A stretch of DNA of 64,000 bases from Woeseiaceae bacterium (GTDB lineage Bacteria > Pseudomonadota > Gammaproteobacteria > Steroidobacterales > Woeseiaceae), in the NCBI GenBank assembly GCA_021773135.1, contig JAJFKP010000051.1:186001-250000 (forward strand), written 5' to 3'. This document shows positions 27,638-36,635 of this stretch, one piece after another. The notes under the pieces are model-generated. The model was not told the DNA's origin. It ran no database searches and saw only the letters and a program-made list of their open reading frames with translations. The position numbers were made by a program, and so were the translations under genes. How positions within the stretch are numbered: position 1 is the first letter of the stretch; the number at the start of each line of letters is the position of its first letter.

Positions 27638-30600
27638 TCAGAAGTTCTTCACGAAGTTCACGAAGTAAGAGGTACCGATCAGGTCGTATCGCGCCGAAGC
27701 AACGGCGTTGTTGCGGTTTGGACCTGCTTCCTGCGAGATGAGCGGTGGCTCTTCGTCGGTAATGTTGTTGATACCAACGGTTACCGCTGCAGTCTCCCAG
27801 TTGTAGGTCAGACCAAGATCGTGATGCCACTGACCTTCTGCGGCTGTGACAGACCGTATCGGACCAACGCTTGGCAAGAGTTGCGTTGAGGTGATGAAGC
27901 CGTAATCCGTGAAGCCGTCTTCCTCGAAAACGACGTTCGGATCCGAGCCTACCGGACAACCGGACAGACACAAGCCATTTACATCGGTAATGACTGGGTT
28001 TGCCAAACCTTCAGGATACTCCGTGTCAGACCAGTAGCGCGACTGCAAGACAACGTCCCAGTTACCAAAGGCTGCGGACACCGTGGACTGGAAAGTCCAT
28101 TCGGGATTTCCGATACGTCCGATGTCGTCCACGATAGCGGAGCCGTTAAGATCAGCCTCGCTCGGCGGGAATTCCTGGCTCAGGCGCTCACTCATGAAAG
28201 TGGTGGCTGTTGACCAGTTAAGATTAACGCGATCAAATTCCACCCCGAGTCGAGTCGTGATGTCATAACCGTTTGCCGTTTCTTCACCCGTGTTGACAAA
28301 GCCTGCTCGCACAAATCCGATGAAATTATTCAACGGCGTGGCATTAGCCCGGTTCCTTGAAACGCGGGCACAGAACGGGCTCGCCAGGTTTGGCTGGTCG
28401 TTATAGCAACGTGAAACAATGGTGCCAGGATCCAGAGCGCGGACGGTATCTTCGATAGTGATATCGAAATACGTCAGTGCGACATCAAAATCGAAGCGAT
28501 CAGTCCAGGGCTGTGCCACTGTCAGGGTAGCCGTCAAAGACTCCGATGTTTCCGGATTCAGCCCTGCTGCGCCACCGGTAGAGGTTGGTATTGCAACCGT
28601 GAAAGATGAACCGAGAAGATTGACGTCAGCGCCACTAAGCACGCAGTTGGCAATCAGGCGATCCAACGCGGGACCCGGCGTTGCCAAAGCGATTGACTGC
28701 GAGTGACAAGGATCTGAGCCGCCCGGCAAAGCGCCAGCCTGGTCAGCGAGGAACTGCTCACGCAGGTTCGGGGCACGGAACGAGGTGTTGAATGACGTGC
28801 TGAATGCAGCGTATTCATTAATTCTCCACAAACCACCAACCTTGTATACCGTTTCGTTACCGAAGTTTTCATCGTCGGTAAAGCGAACTGCCGCATCCAC
28901 CTGGACCAAATCAGCCCAAGACGCATCTACTACCAACGGCGCCGAAATTTCGCCGTAGACGTCGAAAGTCGTCCGGCTGCCTCTCGTTTCACCTTCCTGT
29001 AGCGGGTTCTCCGCAGCATTAAGGCCAAGTACACCGATTGCATCATTTTGGGAATCGATCTTGTCTTCGCGCGCCTCAATACCGAATGCCGTACCAACGG
29101 TCTCGCCGTTCCATGACAGTTCAAACAGGTCGCCGGTTACAAATGCCTGCAAAACCGACATCTCGGTAACCGTTCTGTTGGTCCTGTTAGCCATCAGGTA
29201 GTCACGTTCGGCCTGGGTGCTGAATCGACCTGAGGAAGACACACCGTCTCCGGCTACGCTTGGGTTAAAGATGTCGAATGGCACACATGGCGTAGGCGTG
29301 ATCAGCCCACCTGGCGCCGGGAAGCGGGGGTCACAAACGACGTCGCCATTAGGCAGGCCGGTCACAGAGTCTGCAACTGCACCCAAGTTTTGGGTCGCGA
29401 AGAACAGGTGGTTCTCGAGCAGGATTTCTTGTGCTGCGAAGCCAGTGCTGCGGTCGTAACTTGCAGAGACGTCGTAACTCCAGCGATCGCTCCATGGCAT
29501 ATCACCGGTGATGCCTGCTACGAGACGAATCTGTTGCAGCTCAACATCGAAGATCTGCGGGATATCGTCCATCGTCAACACAGGGGATACGTCGAATGAA
29601 AACGGATTCATCGGGTTATCCACCATCTGCAACGCACCGTTTCCGTCGAAGATCGGGTTATTGGTATCGTCGACCAACGGAATCATTCCAGGAACACCCG
29701 GGAAGATCTGCTCACGCGCACCGATCACTGTGTTGGTGCGGTTGAAGTAGTAACCTTCAAAATAGGCTTCTTCGTTGTTACCCCAATCGAGATCCATGTG
29801 GCCGTTCATCACCAGCGAAAATCGCTCGTAGGGACGCCAGAGGTCGGCATCGGCCCGGTCCAGCTGATCGTTGACACTCGGATCATAGCGGAATCGATCG
29901 AGATATCGCATCGAGCAGTCACCGCGACAATCGGCAAGGCTGTCGCCGGTTGTCGGCCGCAGTGCCGCGAATGTGGAGAAGCCCACAACGGGCTGCCCCG
30001 GATTTAGTCCGTTCGGACCATAGTTAATGTTGCTGTAGCCCGGCGTGTATATCAGACGCGTGCCATCAACAGCGAGCACTGGCTCTCCGTTTGCCGCGAC
30101 CAGTTCGCCAGTAGCGAACGGGTCAGGGCCAAGACTCGTCATCCAGTTATCCGGAAAATCACTGCGGCAGTTGAGGATACGTTGGCCGGATTCCGTCAGG
30201 CTTATTCCTGAGACACCACGACGCAGACAGGAAGAGTAAGAACGATCACCAGTGCGAACGCGTTCCTGTCGGGAATACTCCATGCCGAATGTGATGTTGC
30301 CGGTATCGCTACCCACACCACCAACCATAGAGGCCTGGTAAATCTCACCACCGGTAGAATTCGGCAGCTCAGTGTTCATCGTGAAGTTAATGCCTTCGAA
30401 GTCCTTCTTCATGCGGACGTTTACAACGCCTGCAACAGCGTCGGCGCCATATACGGTTGAAAGACCACCGGTCAGAAGATCCACACCTTCAACCATGCCA
30501 ATCGGAATCATGTTGATATCCGGCTGCGGCGGGGCACCACGAATACCTGACAGGCCTAAGCGTTTGCCGTTAACGAGAACCAGCGTTCTCTCACAGCCAA

Positions 30601-30967
30601 GGCCACGAAGGTTGATACAGGAAGAACCAACACCGCCGTCGGCCGGAGCCTCGGATGCGTTGGTCTGTCCGGCATTGGTGCTGATGCTGCCGTCAATCTG
30701 CTGGCCGCTTGAGGCCGTGGATTTCTGCAACAGTTCGGATATTGAGACAATACCAATCCGCTGCGCGGCCTCGGTGTTGAGGATCTGGATCGGAGTGGTC
30801 GTGGAGAACTCGTCCCGAGCAATTCGGGAACCCGTTACCGTGACCTCTTCAATCATCTCTTCGTCGACGTCATCGTCCTGGGCCTGGGCTGGCATGCCGA
30901 AGAGCATGCCCCCGAGTGCAAGGGGCGACGCCCAAATTAAGCGCGACAAGCGCTTTTCAATATGCAT
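27638..30967 (-). CDS. TonB-dependent outer-membrane receptor
   Basis: 1109 residues from the ATG at 30967, which has a GGGAGA ribosome site and a clear signal peptide ending 'FGMPAQAQ'; the frame stays open to 31093 but the extra residues do not look like protein. The mature N-terminus 'EEMIEEVTVTGSRI' is typical of the TonB-box region. The plug domain covers about 60-200 with 'CINLRGLGCERTLVLVNGKR', and a 22-strand barrel follows, ending in Phe ('FVNFVKNF'). The long barrel resembles receptors for oligosaccharides, peptides or other complex substrates rather than small siderophore receptors. The substrate is unknown. Confidence 0.95.
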   Translation of the reverse strand: MHIEKRLSRLIWASPLALGGMLFGMPAQAQDDDVDEEMIEEVTVTGSRIARDEFSTTTPIQILNTEAAQRIGIVSISELLQKSTASSGQQIDGSISTNAGQTNASEAPADGGVGSSCINLRGLGCERTLVLVNGKRLGLSGIRGAPPQPDINMIPIGMVEGVDLLTGGLSTVYGADAVAGVVNVRMKKDFEGINFTMNTELPNSTGGEIYQASMVGGVGSDTGNITFGMEYSRQERVRTGDRSYSSCLRRGVSGISLTESGQRILNCRSDFPDNWMTSLGPDPFATGELVAANGEPVLAVDGTRLIYTPGYSNINYGPNGLNPGQPVVGFSTFAALRPTTGDSLADCRGDCSMRYLDRFRYDPSVNDQLDRADADLWRPYERFSLVMNGHMDLDWGNNEEAYFEGYYFNRTNTVIGAREQIFPGVPGMIPLVDDTNNPIFDGNGALQMVDNPMNPFSFDVSPVLTMDDIPQIFDVELQQIRLVAGITGDMPWSDRWSYDVSASYDRSTGFAAQEILLENHLFFATQNLGAVADSVTGLPNGDVVCDPRFPAPGGLITPTPCVPFDIFNPSVAGDGVSSSGRFSTQAERDYLMANRTNRTVTEMSVLQAFVTGDLFELSWNGETVGTAFGIEAREDKIDSQNDAIGVLGLNAAENPLQEGETRGSRTTFDVYGEISAPLVVDASWADLVQVDAAVRFTDDENFGNETVYKVGGLWRINEYAAFSTSFNTSFRAPNLREQFLADQAGALPGGSDPCHSQSIALATPGPALDRLIANCVLSGADVNLLGSSFTVAIPTSTGGAAGLNPETSESLTATLTVAQPWTDRFDFDVALTYFDITIEDTVRALDPGTIVSRCYNDQPNLASPFCARVSRNRANATPLNNFIGFVRAGFVNTGEETANGYDITTRLGVEFDRVNLNWSTATTFMSERLSQEFPPSEADLNGSAIVDDIGRIGNPEWTFQSTVSAAFGNWDVVLQSRYWSDTEYPEGLANPVITDVNGLCLSGCPVGSDPNVVFEEDGFTDYGFITSTQLLPSVGPIRSVTAAEGQWHHDLGLTYNWETAAVTVGINNITDEEPPLISQEAGPNRNNAVASARYDLIGTSYFVNFVKNF

Positions 30968-31311
30968 AACTTTATCTCCCAAAGGTTGACCGTCAGCCGT
31001 TTCGCTCAAAGCATGCGGTCGGGGTACTTCTATATCGTTATTTGTTCGCTGCAGCGACCTTTGCCCGGAGAGCATTCGTTCTCCAGCTGTCATCCATGAC
31101 CGAGAAATCGCCGACAGGCAAGTGAGCGCATTATCTACTTAAAGCATCGCAAATATCAATTATTTGTTGTTTTGGAGACGCTTATTGAGCGCGACGCCCT
31201 GCCCACCCGAATATATCCTTATAGAATAAGGGCTTTGTCCGCGTACAGATTTGTTGCGCAATGACAACAGTGAGGATTTCCAGTGCCGCAGGATGAGCGC
31301 CGACAAGGCGC
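30968..31311 (-). promoter_or_regulatory. Receptor upstream region with sigma70-like promoter
   Basis: This 344-bp gap holds no gene. On the minus strand, TTGATA (31154-31159) and GATAAT (31130-31135) are 18 bp apart and form a plausible sigma70 promoter, which would give a leader of about 155 nt before the receptor ATG. I see no clear operator or riboswitch fold. The remaining DNA between the promoter and the upstream TPR-TonB stop at 31312 shows nothing. Confidence 0.5.
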
Positions 31312-32775
31312 TCAGCGATTCGGATTGCGACCCGTTCGCCGGTTGCTTGCAGACTTGGCCACCGAGGCTTTGTACTCTGCCTCGTGGTAGTAATATTCGG
31401 TTCGATAGCGCTGGCCGCCGGTCGCCGCAGCGACGCCGTTAACGTAGCGCGGTCGGTAGACAAAGCGCTCCACCGCTTTGCGCACTCTTTTTTCCATTTC
31501 GGAGAATTTAGCCGGATGCGCTTCGATGACATTGATATTCTCAGCCCGGCCGCGGTCGCTAACGGTGAACGCCACTACGATTTCCCCCGTCAGATAGTCG
31601 GCAGGATTGAGCTTCTCACTGTCTCGCCTGTATTCAAAATTGGCATAGGGGTCTGGTTTTGGACGTGTCAGGGGCACCGGTTTTTCCATGGCATCGGCAC
31701 GGATCGCCAGTTGCTCTTCGTTAGATGCCAGTAATTCCCATGCAGATTCGTAGTAACGATGCGCCAGCGTTTGAGCGCCGAAAAGCGTGTAGTAGTCGGC
31801 GAGCGCCAGCAGGCAGTCTTTCTTGACCTGCCAGTTGCTGTCGGGGCTGTTTTCGGCGATCCGCAATGCAGTCTTGAAATGCTTCTCAGCTTTTGACGAT
31901 ACTACGGCACGCAGCTCCTGCGTGCGCATCGTCCGGGCGTAGTTGGTAGCAAGCTGAATGTTGGTCTCGACCAGGCCGATGTCATTTTCGGCGAAATTTT
32001 TCCGCTTGATATCCAGGATATGACGTAAAGCGATACGCTCGGCCGCAGCCATATCGTAGCGTCGGTAAATTTCGGCCTTTTGATACATTGCTGGCAGCAG
32101 TTCTACCGAGTGCTTATCGAATTTTCTTGTATAAAGACCAACGATACGATCCAGTGCGTCAAGCGCCGCCTTCTGGTCGTCATTGTCCATGTGAATCTGA
32201 AGCTTGGCCTGGAGCAACGACAGCTGCTCGAAGCTATGTGGGCCGAAATTGACGTTGCTGACGTGCTGGGCCCTGTCCAGCGCCGCGTACGCTTCATCGG
32301 GCCGACCCTGTCCGAGGTGCGCAATTGCCAGCCCCTGCAATGGCCGGATGAGTCCGGGGCTCAGGTTATTGTCTTCCGTGGCTATCAGGGTCACCGCGGC
32401 CGCGTAATTTTGCCGGGCGGACTCGAGACTGGCGCTGTGATGCTGCACGATCGCCAGGTTATGAAGGGCCAGCGCACGCGCGCTGAGCGCGTTTGCGGAA
32501 TCCTGATCGACATTCTCGACGATCTGTTTGGCAATGACCTCCGCTTCTGCATACGCCGCGTTCGACAGCGCCTCGTTCATTTGCTCGAAACGGTCGCGCT
32601 TTTCCTGGCTGGACGTTGTGGGTGGCGCTTGCACCAGCGCCGACAGCTCAAACCGTTCTGCTACGGCAAGCGCCTCGGCGGTACCTTCTTCTGACGCATC
32701 GTCACCGGCAGCCGCAGCGCTTGCGAACAAAGCGATCGTTGCCAGGCAATTGGCTTTTCCGTCAGGTATACGCAT
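31312..32775 (-). CDS. TPR-containing TonB-type energy transducer
   Basis: 487 residues from the ATG at 32775. An N-terminal hydrophobic stretch ('CLATIALFASAAAAGDD') looks like a cleavable signal peptide, followed by helical TPR repeats over about residues 70-370. The last 100 residues are a TonB C-terminal domain ('LTGEIVVAFTVSDRGRAENI', then 'VERFVYRPRYVNGVAAATGG'). The usual proline-rich linker and uncleaved membrane anchor of TonB are not evident. The gene lies upstream of the TonB-dependent receptor on the same strand, so it may work with it in the periplasm. Whether it can transduce energy without an inner-membrane anchor is open. Confidence 0.82.
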   Translation of the reverse strand: MRIPDGKANCLATIALFASAAAAGDDASEEGTAEALAVAERFELSALVQAPPTTSSQEKRDRFEQMNEALSNAAYAEAEVIAKQIVENVDQDSANALSARALALHNLAIVQHHSASLESARQNYAAAVTLIATEDNNLSPGLIRPLQGLAIAHLGQGRPDEAYAALDRAQHVSNVNFGPHSFEQLSLLQAKLQIHMDNDDQKAALDALDRIVGLYTRKFDKHSVELLPAMYQKAEIYRRYDMAAAERIALRHILDIKRKNFAENDIGLVETNIQLATNYARTMRTQELRAVVSSKAEKHFKTALRIAENSPDSNWQVKKDCLLALADYYTLFGAQTLAHRYYESAWELLASNEEQLAIRADAMEKPVPLTRPKPDPYANFEYRRDSEKLNPADYLTGEIVVAFTVSDRGRAENINVIEAHPAKFSEMEKRVRKAVERFVYRPRYVNGVAAATGGQRYRTEYYYHEAEYKASVAKSASNRRTGRNPNR

Positions 32776-32917
32776 CAGCGACAAGATTTGTAATGTGGTC
32801 CCCGAAGTTCAATGTAGACAAACAAACATAAAATACGTTCAGATTGGAAGCACCAACCTGTGGATAACAGGTAAATGAATAAATCATTGCGAACAATTTG
32901 ACAACTCATGCAGCTCG

Positions 32918-34240
32918 TCAGGTTGCGCGCCGCAGCGGCTGCACCTTCCAGTAAGAAAGCGATCGCCAGGCCCATTCCGCCGGGCCAAATCTGAAGTGCT
33001 GCAGCCAAATAGGACTTAACCATAGCTGAAAACTCAGCATCGCCGCGACAAAGCCCATTTGCCAGGCACGCGGAACCTGGCCGTACAGGCCGAATCCGTA
33101 ACCGTAAAAAATCGTTGTCATTACGATCGAATGCATCAGGTAGTTTGTGAAAGCCATGCGACCGACCGCCGAGAAACGCGCCATCAAATTCCTTAGTGCG
33201 CCGGACTTTACGATTAACATGACCAGTGCAATGTGGCCTAGCGCAACAAAAAAACTCGCAACGTAGTTTGGCAAACCGCCGATCTTGAAGAGCCACGTCA
33301 TATCCCACTGATTGGCCTGCATGCCGAATGCACTGTAGGCCACCAGCGGGAAGCCAATGCCGTAACCGACGAGCAGCATTTTTCCATACCAGGCAGCCGT
33401 TCGTTCTCCCGAGATAATTCCGAGCTTCATCATGGCCATGCCGATCAGCATGAGCCCGCCAACCCGCCAGAAGATGAAGCCGATTGTTGCCTGCGTTTGC
33501 ATCATTTGTACCGTTGGCAGCCGATGCGCAACGATACCCGCGTACCCGCCCGTGTATGCAGCCACATCTTCCGTCACCTGCTGCTCCGGTGATTTCATGA
33601 AAATGGCCATTTCTTCCCACGCCTCGAGGATTTCCGTTTGCTCAACCGTAAGTTCTTCGCCGGCTTCCTGTAGTTCCAGAACTTCGGGTCCGGTGACCTG
33701 AAGTTCTTGCATGTAAATGCCACCGCCGTAGCTCATCAGCATGCCGATGGGCAGCAGCAAACAGCCAATAACGATCAGTGCACGCGGCGATCGATTGCGA
33801 AACAGGAACACGAACATGCCCATCAGGCCATAGTGAAAGAGGATGTCGCCCATCCAGATGAAATACCCGTGCAAGGCGCCGATTACCATTAGCCAGAAGC
33901 AACGTCGAAACCACAAACCCCCGTATTTTGCGCCGCGCGCGTCGGCGCGCGTGCCCATCATCACCAATCCAGCGCCAAACAAAAGCGAAAAGATCGTCAT
34001 GAATTTCTGGTCGAAAAAGACGTGCGTGAAATACCAGGTGCCGAGGTTGTACCACTCGGTGCCACCGAGTGCGAGCGGGTTCTGATAGGCGATAAAGGGC
34101 ATCGCAAAAGCGTAAATATTCATAACCAGGATGCCGAGCACGGCGACGCCGCGCAGCGTATCTATGGCAACCAGTCGCTCTGATCCAGGTGCCGGTGTTG
34201 TCGCGGCCGTAGGTGCAAGGTCGGATGAAGCCTCATTCAT
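32918..34240 (-). CDS. DUF418 family polytopic membrane protein
   Basis: 440 residues with about nine or ten membrane helices. The opening 'RLVAIDTLRGVAVLGILVMN' is the DUF418/YeiB-like signature. A 60-residue charged stretch ('GEELTVEQTEILEAWEEMAI') interrupts the helices in the middle, and the C-terminal half matches DUF418 ('FTNYLMHSIVMTTIFYGYGF', 'WLSPIWLQHFRFGPAEWAWR'). Function unknown; distant acyltransferase-like membrane folds have been proposed. It lies between an acyl-CoA dehydrogenase and the TPR-TonB gene. Confidence 0.9.
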   Translation of the reverse strand: MNEASSDLAPTAATTPAPGSERLVAIDTLRGVAVLGILVMNIYAFAMPFIAYQNPLALGGTEWYNLGTWYFTHVFFDQKFMTIFSLLFGAGLVMMGTRADARGAKYGGLWFRRCFWLMVIGALHGYFIWMGDILFHYGLMGMFVFLFRNRSPRALIVIGCLLLPIGMLMSYGGGIYMQELQVTGPEVLELQEAGEELTVEQTEILEAWEEMAIFMKSPEQQVTEDVAAYTGGYAGIVAHRLPTVQMMQTQATIGFIFWRVGGLMLIGMAMMKLGIISGERTAAWYGKMLLVGYGIGFPLVAYSAFGMQANQWDMTWLFKIGGLPNYVASFFVALGHIALVMLIVKSGALRNLMARFSAVGRMAFTNYLMHSIVMTTIFYGYGFGLYGQVPRAWQMGFVAAMLSFQLWLSPIWLQHFRFGPAEWAWRSLSYWKVQPLRRAT

Positions 34241-34273
34241 GGCGCTTACCGTTAGCCAGTATTAGCGGACAGT

Positions 34274-36055
34274 TTAAAATGAATTTTCCGGCAATGTCAT
34301 TACCGAGTCAGATCCGGAAGTTGCTGCACGCATATAGGCATACGATCGCGGCAGGATGTGCGTTGCGTAAAACCGCGCGGTTTCCAGTTTTGCCACACAA
34401 AACGATTCGTCCGTCGCAGCAATGGCGGAATCTCCGCTGACGATCAGGGCTGCGCGGGCCATCTGCCAGCCGCCAATCACGACACCGGCGAGCATCAGCA
34501 GGTTAACTGACGCAGCGCCCGGTGCGTTCTGATCGCCAGGTGCATTGCTAATCAGCCAGGCGACGGCCGATTCCAGGTGATCAATACCGGCGGATAAAGA
34601 GGTCGCCAGCGATTCCAGCCCGGAGACGTTCCCGAGTTCGCCTGCGACCGCGCGCATTTCCGTAACCAGGCCTGCTGCCGCCTTGCCCTCGTCGGCAAGA
34701 ATTTTCCGCCCGACGAGATCATTCGCCTGAATGCCCGTTGTGCCCTCATAGATCGTCAGAATACGCGCATCCCGCATATGCTGCGCAGCACCGGTTTCCT
34801 CGATAAATCCCATGCCGCCGTGAATCTGTATCCCCAGCGACGTCACCTCCTGGGCGACTTCGGTTAACCAGCCTTTTACAATCGGCGTGAGCAGCGCCAT
34901 GCGCGCGTTCGCCACTCTGCGCTCACTTTCATTTGCGCCATGATGACCTATGTCCAGCTGTGCTGCCGTCGTGACAGCGACGGCGCGCATCGCTTCGATT
35001 TGTGATTTCATCACGAGCAGCATCCGGCGAACATCCGGATGATGCACGATGGTGACCCGGCCCTTCTTTCCCGGGGCACTTCCCTGAATGCGTTCCAGGG
35101 CAAAGTCCCGAGCAAGCTGATAGGCGCGCTCACTCACTGACAGTCCCTGGATGCCGACGTGGAGGCGCGCGTGATTCATCATCGTAAACATGCACGCCAG
35201 GCCTTTGTTGGGTTCACCGATCAGATAGCCGAGAGCCCCTTCGTTTTCGCCGAAATTCATGACGCAGGTAGGGCTGGCGTGGATGCCAAGTTTGTGTTCA
35301 ACCGACGCAGGATAGAGATCGTTCGGCTCACCTAGCGTACCGTCAGAATCGACCAGGAATTTCGGCACGGCGAACAACGTCAGGCCGCGAACACCGGCGG
35401 GCGCGTCATCCAGCCGTGCCAACACCAGGTGCACAATATTTTCCGCCATGGGGTGATCGCCCCAGGTGATATAAATCTTGCTTCCATGGATGCGGAAATG
35501 CTCGCCTTCGGGCACTGCGCGTGTTGCGACTGCGGCAAGATCAGAACCCGCCTGCGGTTCTGTCAGATTCATCGTGCCACTCCATGCGCCGCTGATCATG
35601 TTTGAGAGAAAGCGGCTCTTGAGCTGTTCGCTCCCATGAGCGTCGATCGCGACGATTGCACCCGCGGTCAGCAGCGGGCATAGCGAAAACGCCATGTTTG
35701 CGGCCTGCCACATCTCGACCGCCGCCGCACCTACAATCTCAGGAAAACCCATGCCGCCATGCGCTGGCGACGCTGGCAGCGACTGCCAGCCATTGTCGGT
35801 GAACTGCTGGTACGCATCTGCAAACCCATCGGCAACGACCACTGCCCGATTTTCAATACTGCATCCGGCGCGATCACCGGGAATGTTGAGCGGCGCCAGC
35901 ACGTCGCTCGCAAATCTTCCCGCCTCATCGAGCACCTGATCAATAGTGTCCACATCGATATCCGCGAAACCCGATAGCTGCAGAACCTCGGTGAGACCTG
36001 ACAGTTCATGAATCACAAACTTCATATCTTTAAGTGGCGGCGCATAATCTGTCAT
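34274..36055 (-). CDS. Acyl-CoA dehydrogenase (long form, C-terminal extension)
   Basis: 593 residues, the long DUF1974-type/AcdA-like form rather than the usual 380. The N-terminal domain has 'LNIPGDRAGCSIENRAVVV'; the middle holds 'MNLTEPQAGSDLAAVATRAV' and 'HIHGSKIYITWGDHPMAENI'; and the C-terminal catalytic helix region reads 'ARILTIYEGTTGIQANDLVG', with the Glu in the usual Y-E-G-T motif. A helical extension of about 120 residues follows. It uses FAD and ETF to desaturate acyl-CoAs, probably of long or medium chain. The ATG at 36055 borders the repeat-filled gap. Confidence 0.92.
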   Translation of the reverse strand: MTDYAPPLKDMKFVIHELSGLTEVLQLSGFADIDVDTIDQVLDEAGRFASDVLAPLNIPGDRAGCSIENRAVVVADGFADAYQQFTDNGWQSLPASPAHGGMGFPEIVGAAAVEMWQAANMAFSLCPLLTAGAIVAIDAHGSEQLKSRFLSNMISGAWSGTMNLTEPQAGSDLAAVATRAVPEGEHFRIHGSKIYITWGDHPMAENIVHLVLARLDDAPAGVRGLTLFAVPKFLVDSDGTLGEPNDLYPASVEHKLGIHASPTCVMNFGENEGALGYLIGEPNKGLACMFTMMNHARLHVGIQGLSVSERAYQLARDFALERIQGSAPGKKGRVTIVHHPDVRRMLLVMKSQIEAMRAVAVTTAAQLDIGHHGANESERRVANARMALLTPIVKGWLTEVAQEVTSLGIQIHGGMGFIEETGAAQHMRDARILTIYEGTTGIQANDLVGRKILADEGKAAAGLVTEMRAVAGELGNVSGLESLATSLSAGIDHLESAVAWLISNAPGDQNAPGAASVNLLMLAGVVIGGWQMARAALIVSGDSAIAATDESFCVAKLETARFYATHILPRSYAYMRAATSGSDSVMTLPENSF

Positions 36056-36635
36056 AGGTTTCGCAGTTCTTTGTCGTCAAGGTGGAACCGGAATCCTAGC
36101 ATCTGCACAGATAAGCAACGATAGAAAGTGTGCGGGTGCGAATCGGGCGAGGAAATTAGGCATCTGTATTGATCAACGCCGGAATGGATCAACAGCGTCA
36201 AACCACTGCTGTAGCCGCGATCAGCCACACGACCCGAGATCAACTACCCCCCCAGTTCGCCTGCCGTAGCCATTCATTGCGAAATCGAATATTGCGAACT
36301 GACATTTATTGCATTGCCTATCAACCAACATCCATTCATTGCGAAATCGACTATATCGAACTGACATTTATTGCATTTAAGAGCAAGTTGCACCCCAGTT
36401 AACCTGCCGAGTTCAATCGTTACGAAATTGAATAATGCAAACTGGCATTTGTTGCCTTCAGGATCAACCAGCATCCAATCTCTGCGAAATTGCAGGCCGC
36501 GAACTGACATCCATTGCATTGACGAGCAACCTGCATCGACTTCAGTCGCAACCGACAAACAAGGGTAAGTCGAACTCTGACCGCGCATTAGCAACCGCGA
36601 ATAAGTGGTTGCGACGGTAGCGAACCAGCCGCAAA
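36056..36635. other. 580-bp gene-free region with tandem repeats
   Basis: No convincing gene is seen between the acyl-CoA dehydrogenase and the TonB-like gene. The bulk is the tandem repeat described separately. A 6-bp inverted repeat (36591-36612, GCAACC/GGTTGC) lies near the 3' end of the TonB-like gene but lacks a T-tract. The AT-content is higher than in the flanking genes. Confidence 0.7.
36251..36536. repeat. Two-level tandem repeat: 143-bp period built from ~62-bp sub-units
   Basis: Two copies of a 143-bp unit (36251-36393 and 36394-36536) align along their length: both open with CCCAGTT and CCTGCCG, and all four sub-units keep a GAAAT core and an AACTG-x-CAT-x-x-x-TTGC core. Within each copy two sub-units begin at 36279 and 36341, and at 36422 and 36484 (62, 81, 62 and 64 bp long). 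Corresponding sub-units in the two copies are exactly 143 bp apart. A worn copy may lie near 36138 and another trace after 36537. The period is not a multiple of three, so the repeat does not encode a repeated protein. Function unknown. Confidence 0.85.

Noticed and set aside
30968-31093. Longer N-terminus for the TonB-dependent receptor (42 more codons)
   Set aside because: The extra residues precede a complete signal peptide, and the ATG at 30967 has a good ribosome site.
36251-36536. CRISPR array
   Set aside because: Only four degenerate sub-units, similarity covers nearly the whole unit and not a short fixed repeat with unique spacers, and no cas gene is near.
36274-36594. 106-codon minus-strand reading frame over the tandem repeat, as a gene
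   Set aside because: It follows the repeat, the 62- and 143-bp periods shift frame, and there is no ribosome site or recognisable domain.
36591-36612. Inverted repeat as terminator of the TonB-like gene
   Set aside because: The 6-bp stem has a 10-nt loop and no T-tract on the minus strand.
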